DNA of 19,729 bases, taken from NCBI GenBank assembly GCA_943327015.2, contig CALPVM020000008.1, forward strand, positions 1 to 19,729, given 5' to 3'. The DNA is from Akkermansia muciniphila (GTDB taxonomy: Bacteria > Pseudomonadota > Gammaproteobacteria > Burkholderiales > Burkholderiaceae_C). Below are positions 15,516-19,729 of the stretch, piece after piece (position 1 is the first letter of the stretch; the number at the start of each line of letters is the position of its first letter). Under the pieces are notes generated by a model. It made no database searches and was not told where the DNA came from. It was given only the letters and a program-made list of their open reading frames with translations. Position numbers and translations under genes: made by a program.

Positions 15516-16667
15516 TTATTTTGCCATGATGGTTTGCGCTGTCCAAGCTTTTGCAACTTCCTGACCCAATTCAATCACGGCCAGTGCGTAGTAACTGCTC
15601 CAGTTGTAGCGTGTAATTACGAAAAAGTTTTCGGTTCCCGCTACGTAAAGCGATGGCTCCATGCCATTTTTAAGCTCTACCAGTGCGAGTAGGCCCGGGT
15701 GTTTTAATGCATTTTCCTGCAGCACAGCGCCTTTTGCGATGAATTGTTCCGGGGTGAAGGTAGGTAGTATATCGGGGGCCAGCAGCGTAGCCATATCGGT
15801 GGTGTTCGCATCTACCTGCACGGTGTAATGGGTAGGCATGCCGCTGCGCCAGCGAAAATTTTTGAAGTAATTGGCAACGGAACCAATCACGTCGGCCGGG
15901 CTGTTGAAAAGGTCTATCTGGCCGTCTCCATCAAAGTCGATGGCGTGTTTGTTCCAGCTGGATGGCATAAATTGGGGTAACCCCAAGGCCCCGGCGTAGC
16001 TGCCCTGTAGGGTGAGCGGATCTTTTTGAGTGCGGTGCGCCAAAATAAGAAATGCTTCTAACTCAGAGGCAAAGAATGCAGTACGTTGCTTGGCTTTGGG
16101 ATGTGCTGCAGGAAAATCAAACGCTAATGTGCACAGAGCGTCTAACGTGCGGTAGCTACCGGTGTTTTGTCCGTAAATGGTTTCAACACCGATAATGCCT
16201 ACCAAGATGGCAATAGGTATACCAAACTCCCGTTCTGCGCGCTCCAGTGTGGCTTGGTTGGCTTGCCAGAACTTAACGCCAGAGCGTATGCGGATGTCAT
16301 CAATAAACCGTGCGCGGTAAGCGGTCCAGTTTTTAGGACTGGTGCTGGGGGGCGGTAGCACCGCTTTGGCAACCGCTGGTAAAAATCGTGCTTGGGCTAG
16401 TGTTTGGCGCACCCAAGTGGCATTGAGTTGCGGGTTACGTGCAGCTATGACGTCAGCCAGTTGCATGGCGGCAGGGTGGTCAGCATAAAAGCGGTCTGGT
16501 GGTGCGACTGGTTTGGTGATTCTGGTTTTTTTTGTTTTCACCCGATTGTGTTTTTGCTTGGCGTCGGTCTCTGGCGTAAAACACAATATCAGGCATACAA
16601 CCAATACGCATGCGGTAGTTTTGCTAGCAGCAAAAGACTTATGCAAGGATTTAAATAATAACTTCAC
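15516..16667 (-). CDS. mltB: Lytic murein transglycosylase B family (GH103)
   Basis: A periplasmic enzyme that cleaves the MurNAc-GlcNAc bond of peptidoglycan, forming 1,6-anhydroMurNAc ends. The 383 residues start with a signal peptide (about 1-36, possible cleavage after TDA). No clear lipobox precedes a cysteine, so it may be soluble like SltB1 rather than a lipoprotein like E. coli MltB. The catalytic Glu is Glu162 in IIGVETIYGQNTGSY, followed by GALGLPQFMPSSWNKHA, DFDGDGQIDLF and SPADVIGSVANYF, all typical of the family. The start is a GTG, 13 nt after the tgpA-like stop, with no good ribosome site, so expression may rely on upstream translation. It lies between the transglutaminase and SPOR genes in one operon. 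The family is certain; MltB versus SltB subtype is not. Confidence 0.93.
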   Translation of the reverse strand: MKLLFKSLHKSFAASKTTACVLVVCLILCFTPETDAKQKHNRVKTKKTRITKPVAPPDRFYADHPAAMQLADVIAARNPQLNATWVRQTLAQARFLPAVAKAVLPPPSTSPKNWTAYRARFIDDIRIRSGVKFWQANQATLERAEREFGIPIAILVGIIGVETIYGQNTGSYRTLDALCTLAFDFPAAHPKAKQRTAFFASELEAFLILAHRTQKDPLTLQGSYAGALGLPQFMPSSWNKHAIDFDGDGQIDLFNSPADVIGSVANYFKNFRWRSGMPTHYTVQVDANTTDMATLLAPDILPTFTPEQFIAKGAVLQENALKHPGLLALVELKNGMEPSLYVAGTENFFVITRYNWSSYYALAVIELGQEVAKAWTAQTIMAK

Positions 16668-16680
16668 AGTGAGAGAGGTG

Positions 16681-18705
16681 TTACCGGAGTGGTTTGGATT
16701 GGGACCAGTGCATTTGCTTGAGTTCTGTCTGTAATTTTGCCAAGGAGCCCTTGCGGTGCGGGCTGTAGCGCCATTGTTCCATTTTCAAAAGCCATGCAGT
16801 AAGGGGCGAATCTGCCCAATGGATTGTTGCAGGGTTTGATTTTATCACCTCTGCCATTTGTCTTGGCGTGGTGTTGGCCGGTACAGGGATGCCAGCGCGT
16901 TGCATGCGCCGGGCTGCTTGGTGCAGTAGGCGCAGCCAGGGGTCTTGGCGGCGACGCTCCCACAGCGCCCATGTGGCTCCACACAGGCTTACCACCACTA
17001 GTATGACAATGAGTATATAGCTCAGGTCTTGCCAACTGGGTGACTCGAACCCCAGGTTTTTAAGCAGTTCAAATTGTTTGTCTTGCGAGTAGTTAAGCAC
17101 CCATTGGTTCCAGCGGTTATTGGCGGCGTCCCATACCGCTCTTAGGTTCAGCGCAATTCTGGGGTTGACGGTAATCAGCGCTTGGGTCAGTGCGTTCACG
17201 GGTGGTTCTAGTCGCTCCAGGCTACCGGTCCGCCCTGGGGCTACTGCACTGGTGGGGTCTACCCGCACCCAGCCTTTGCCCGCCATCCACACCTCAGTCC
17301 AGGCATGGGCGTCGCTTTGGCGCACGGTCCAGAATCCGTCAAGAGCGTTGAGCTCGCCGCCTTGGTAGCCTGTCACAATGCGCGCCGGTACATCTAGCGC
17401 CCGCATCAGCACTACAAAGGACGATGCAATGTGCTCGCAAAACCCGACCTTGCGGTCAAACCAGAACTCATCGGCAGTGTTTGCACCAAACACGCCCGGC
17501 TCCAGCGTGTAGCTGTAGCCGCCAGTGCGCAAGCGTTCCAGCACGGTTTCAACCAGTTGCGCCGCGTTGGCTTGCGCCAGTTGCGGGGTGCGCCGCATTT
17601 CAGCCGCTAACTGCATTGTGCGTGGGTTAAAGCCTGCAGGTAAGTCAATAAAATCTTGCAAACCCACCTCAGGGCGCAGTGGTCCGTGGGTAAAGCTGGG
17701 GTAGCTTTGGGCTTTGTAACGCACCAGCGACGTCAATGGGCGGTCTGCTTGCCATTGCAGGCTGGGCTGCATGGTGGCGTTATAGCCGGTAATTGATGGT
17801 TTATCGGGGGTGGCGTCCAGCAGCAGTATCCACGGTTGGTTGTTGGGTTGTAGCGTCACCGAATAAGTAAACGATGTGCCACTGGTCTGCAGATTGGCGG
17901 GTAGCTGCATCTCGGGGCTAAAGCCAGAGCGCAGCGGCGTCCACTGCCGTCCATCAAAGCTGGAGAGTACCGGGCCACGAAAATACATGCTTTGCTGCGG
18001 TGGCGGTGTGCCATCGAAGCGCACGCGCATGGCCACACTGCCGTCCAGTGCCAGTTTGGCTATGGTGCCCACCTGCATATTGGCGCTTAGGCCACTGCGG
18101 CCATTCATGGCGTCACTGGGTACGCCCCACAGCGGTGCCATGCGCGGAAACAGCATAAACAGCACCACCATAATGGGCGCACCTAGCAGTGCCATCCAGC
18201 CGGCGGTGCGTGCAGCGTGCAGCAGGGGCGGTCGCCCAACCGGCATGTGGCTGTTAACAAGCGCAGTGAGCAGTCCCAACAAAGACACCAGCATGGCCGC
18301 AGCGGTGAGCAGACTTTGCGAGAAAAAGAAGTTGCTGAGCAGGGTAAAAAAGCCCAGAAAGAAAATAACAAACGCATCCCGCCGCGCGCGCATCTCTAAA
18401 GTTTTAAGTGCCAGTAACACCACAATAAAGGTAACCCCGGCATCGCGCCCCAACAGGGTACGAAAACTCAGTAGCGTGGCAGCAATGGCCAGCAGCAATA
18501 AACCAACGAGCCACCAGCGCGAGGGTAGAGGCTCTGCACGCACTGCAATCACACCCCGCCAAAATAACAACAGCGCAGTCATGATGCTGCACCACAGTGG
18601 CAAGTTTTCTACTTGCGGCGCAACTGTCCAGGCGATCACACCCAGCAAAAACAAGGTGTCTCGTGTTTCACGGGGCAGGGAGTGGATGCGTTGCAGGAGT
18701 GTCAT
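16681..18705 (-). CDS. tgpA: TgpA-type membrane transglutaminase (DUF3488, transglutaminase core, DUF4129)
   Basis: A 674-residue inner-membrane protein with a periplasmic transglutaminase-like domain. About six hydrophobic helices (residues 15-190, DUF3488 region) precede a periplasmic region (about 200-560). The core has the full triad Cys423 (VGFCEHIASSF), His467 (SDAHAWTEVW) and Asp483 (VRVDPTSAV). A last helix (about 572-592) leads to a cytoplasmic DUF4129 tail. This matches TgpA of Pseudomonas aeruginosa, a protein essential there, also encoded with MoxR and DUF58 genes. The substrate is not settled. The start lies 3 nt after the DUF58 stop, implying coupled translation. It differs from the other transglutaminase-like protein here (4936-8322), which lacks membrane helices. 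The presence of mltB-like and SPOR genes directly downstream suggests work on the cell wall. Confidence 0.92.
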   Translation of the reverse strand: MTLLQRIHSLPRETRDTLFLLGVIAWTVAPQVENLPLWCSIMTALLLFWRGVIAVRAEPLPSRWWLVGLLLLAIAATLLSFRTLLGRDAGVTFIVVLLALKTLEMRARRDAFVIFFLGFFTLLSNFFFSQSLLTAAAMLVSLLGLLTALVNSHMPVGRPPLLHAARTAGWMALLGAPIMVVLFMLFPRMAPLWGVPSDAMNGRSGLSANMQVGTIAKLALDGSVAMRVRFDGTPPPQQSMYFRGPVLSSFDGRQWTPLRSGFSPEMQLPANLQTSGTSFTYSVTLQPNNQPWILLLDATPDKPSITGYNATMQPSLQWQADRPLTSLVRYKAQSYPSFTHGPLRPEVGLQDFIDLPAGFNPRTMQLAAEMRRTPQLAQANAAQLVETVLERLRTGGYSYTLEPGVFGANTADEFWFDRKVGFCEHIASSFVVLMRALDVPARIVTGYQGGELNALDGFWTVRQSDAHAWTEVWMAGKGWVRVDPTSAVAPGRTGSLERLEPPVNALTQALITVNPRIALNLRAVWDAANNRWNQWVLNYSQDKQFELLKNLGFESPSWQDLSYILIVILVVVSLCGATWALWERRRQDPWLRLLHQAARRMQRAGIPVPANTTPRQMAEVIKSNPATIHWADSPLTAWLLKMEQWRYSPHRKGSLAKLQTELKQMHWSQSKPLR

Positions 18706-18708
18706 AAG

Positions 18709-19671
18709 TTAGTGCAATGCCAACGCTTGCAGGCAGTTTTTTTGGTGCGCTGGTCCGCTATCGGGGGCAATTTCGCGCTGTGGCAAACGCAGTCCATACT
18801 GCAGGCCTTGTTTTTCGGCCAGAAGCAACCAGGCGCATAGTCTGGACAATGCCCGCTCTTGCGGCGTGGCTGCGGTTTTGTCGATGCTTTGTTGGGCATG
18901 TGCCAGGTCGAGCCAAAGTTCCAGACGCTGGGCATGCTGGGCATCGCGGCTGACAAGCTCATCCGCTTTGGCCATTTTTTTCCAAACCACCAGTTTAAGC
19001 GGGTCACCCCGACGGTAAGCGCGCACACCGTCAAATTCGCCGGTGCTGTGCCGCTGCACCGTTGCTGCACCGCCTTGGCGTGGCTCTCCAGCGGGTAAGG
19101 GTGGTGGATTTGCCTCAGGCTTGGGGTAAATCAGCACTTTGGCCGCAGGGCGCCATACGGTCCAGACCCTAAAAGTGCCCAGGGGGTAGCGGGTTTCGGC
19201 GGTGAGCAAGGGCAGGCTGTGCAGACCCCGTTTTTCGGCGGCGAAAGCAATGTTGACACGGCTGCTGCCTTGGGCTGGAACGTCCGTCCAGTTCCATTGC
19301 TCTGACCTTAAAATTGCTAACCCAATGCCATAGCGTATTTTGCGTTGTGCATTGGCCAGGTGAATGGGAATTTGCACACTACTGCCGGCAAACTGAGGCT
19401 CGGGTGGTGCAAGGTGCATGCTCAGGCCACGCAAGTTGCCGTGGCTGACATGCATGCCCACCACCGCGCAGCCAGTGAGCAAAAAGGTAAGCAGGTAACC
19501 CAAATTGAGCTGGTAGTTGATGCTGGAAATCAGCAACACCAAAATGGTAAGTGCCAGCATAACCCCCGGCCATGTAGGCAAAATATACACATTGCGCTGG
19601 GTTAAAGCAATGCTGTCTTTCTGCGGCAAGCGCGACTGCCACCACTGCTGAAAACGGTTCATCACACCCAT
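18709..19671 (-). CDS. DUF58 domain protein
   Basis: A 320-residue membrane-anchored protein of the DUF58 family. Two hydrophobic helices at about 33-50 and 55-76 form the anchor. The core signature is STGEFDGVRAYRRGD followed by PLKLVVWKKMAKADELVSRD (about residues 209-243). DUF58 proteins occur beside MoxR AAA+ ATPases and are thought to help assemble or activate envelope or metal-containing complexes. The last codons of a moxR-like gene end 21 nt upstream, and the tgpA-like gene starts 3 nt downstream. The start may be the ATG at 19669-19671 or one three codons later (19660-19662); neither has a clear ribosome site. Confidence 0.92.
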   Translation of the reverse strand: MGVMNRFQQWWQSRLPQKDSIALTQRNVYILPTWPGVMLALTILVLLISSINYQLNLGYLLTFLLTGCAVVGMHVSHGNLRGLSMHLAPPEPQFAGSSVQIPIHLANAQRKIRYGIGLAILRSEQWNWTDVPAQGSSRVNIAFAAEKRGLHSLPLLTAETRYPLGTFRVWTVWRPAAKVLIYPKPEANPPPLPAGEPRQGGAATVQRHSTGEFDGVRAYRRGDPLKLVVWKKMAKADELVSRDAQHAQRLELWLDLAHAQQSIDKTAATPQERALSRLCAWLLLAEKQGLQYGLRLPQREIAPDSGPAHQKNCLQALALH

Positions 19672-19692
19672 GCCGTTCGGTATTAATACTGT

Positions 19693-19729
19693 TTAAGGAA
19701 GCGGCACGGCTTCTAGCATGGCGTGTACC
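19693..19729 (-). CDS. 3' end of a MoxR-type AAA+ ATPase gene (partial)
   Basis: On the - strand a frame enters from the window edge and stops at TAA (19693-19695), giving only MLEAVPLP and three residues before it. MoxR ATPases commonly end in a similar AVPxP tail and are the usual gene upstream of DUF58, 21 nt away here. The identification rests on eleven residues and context. Confidence 0.55.
   Translation of the reverse strand, partial: VHAMLEAVPLP

Noticed and set aside
17876..18712. 278-residue open frame on the + strand
   Set aside because: It lies antisense to the tgpA-like gene, whose catalytic triad and membrane helices are intact; the shadow product shows no family features.
1..19729. 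CRISPR arrays, tRNA/rRNA genes, insertion sequences, attachment sites
   Set aside because: No regularly spaced repeats, cloverleaf-like segments, transposase or integrase frames, or flanking direct repeats were noticed by eye. Frequent CCATGG hexamers looked notable but lie mostly inside coding sequence without regular spacing.

Overview
The window looks like chromosomal DNA from a Gram-negative proteobacterium, most likely a betaproteobacterium (Burkholderiales-like). The envelope genes (an MltB-type lytic transglycosylase, a SPOR protein, and a TgpA-type transglutaminase with DUF58 and MoxR neighbours) point to a Gram-negative. The lineage is inferred from gene families and neighbourhood, not from a marker gene. 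I saw no rRNA, tRNA, insertion sequence, integrase or CRISPR array. Genes are tightly packed, and no stretch over 300 bases lacks one.

Region 1 (2-4857, + strand) is a compact sensory operon built from chemotaxis parts. It holds a membrane kinase with PAS, Hpt and CheA-like ATPase domains but no CheW-type domain, a miniature one-helix MCP-like protein, a CheX-like phosphatase, a pseudo-receiver fused to a second CheX-like domain, and a CheY-like single-domain receiver. A strong, probably bidirectional terminator (4873-4906) closes it. The kinase probably passes phosphate through its Hpt histidine to the CheY-like protein, and the two ExxN-bearing proteins probably remove it. No CheW, CheR or CheB is visible. 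This is the most unusual part of the window.

Region 2 (4936-13353) holds a predicted amidoligase/transglutaminase system: a transglutaminase-DUF2126 fusion on the - strand, then comEC on the + strand, then a circularly permuted ATP-grasp protein and an alpha-E protein. These families recur together and are predicted to make and process a peptide or peptide-like compound of unknown nature. The competence channel gene comEC sits between the two halves.

Region 3 (13407-14276, + strand) is one HDOD-domain signalling gene that meets region 4 tail to tail.

Region 4 (14304-19729, - strand) is an envelope operon transcribed in the order moxR (last codons only), DUF58, tgpA-like transglutaminase, mltB-like lytic transglycosylase, and SPOR membrane protein. 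Gaps are 3 to about 20 nt. It probably links a MoxR/DUF58 assembly machine and a membrane transglutaminase to peptidoglycan remodelling.
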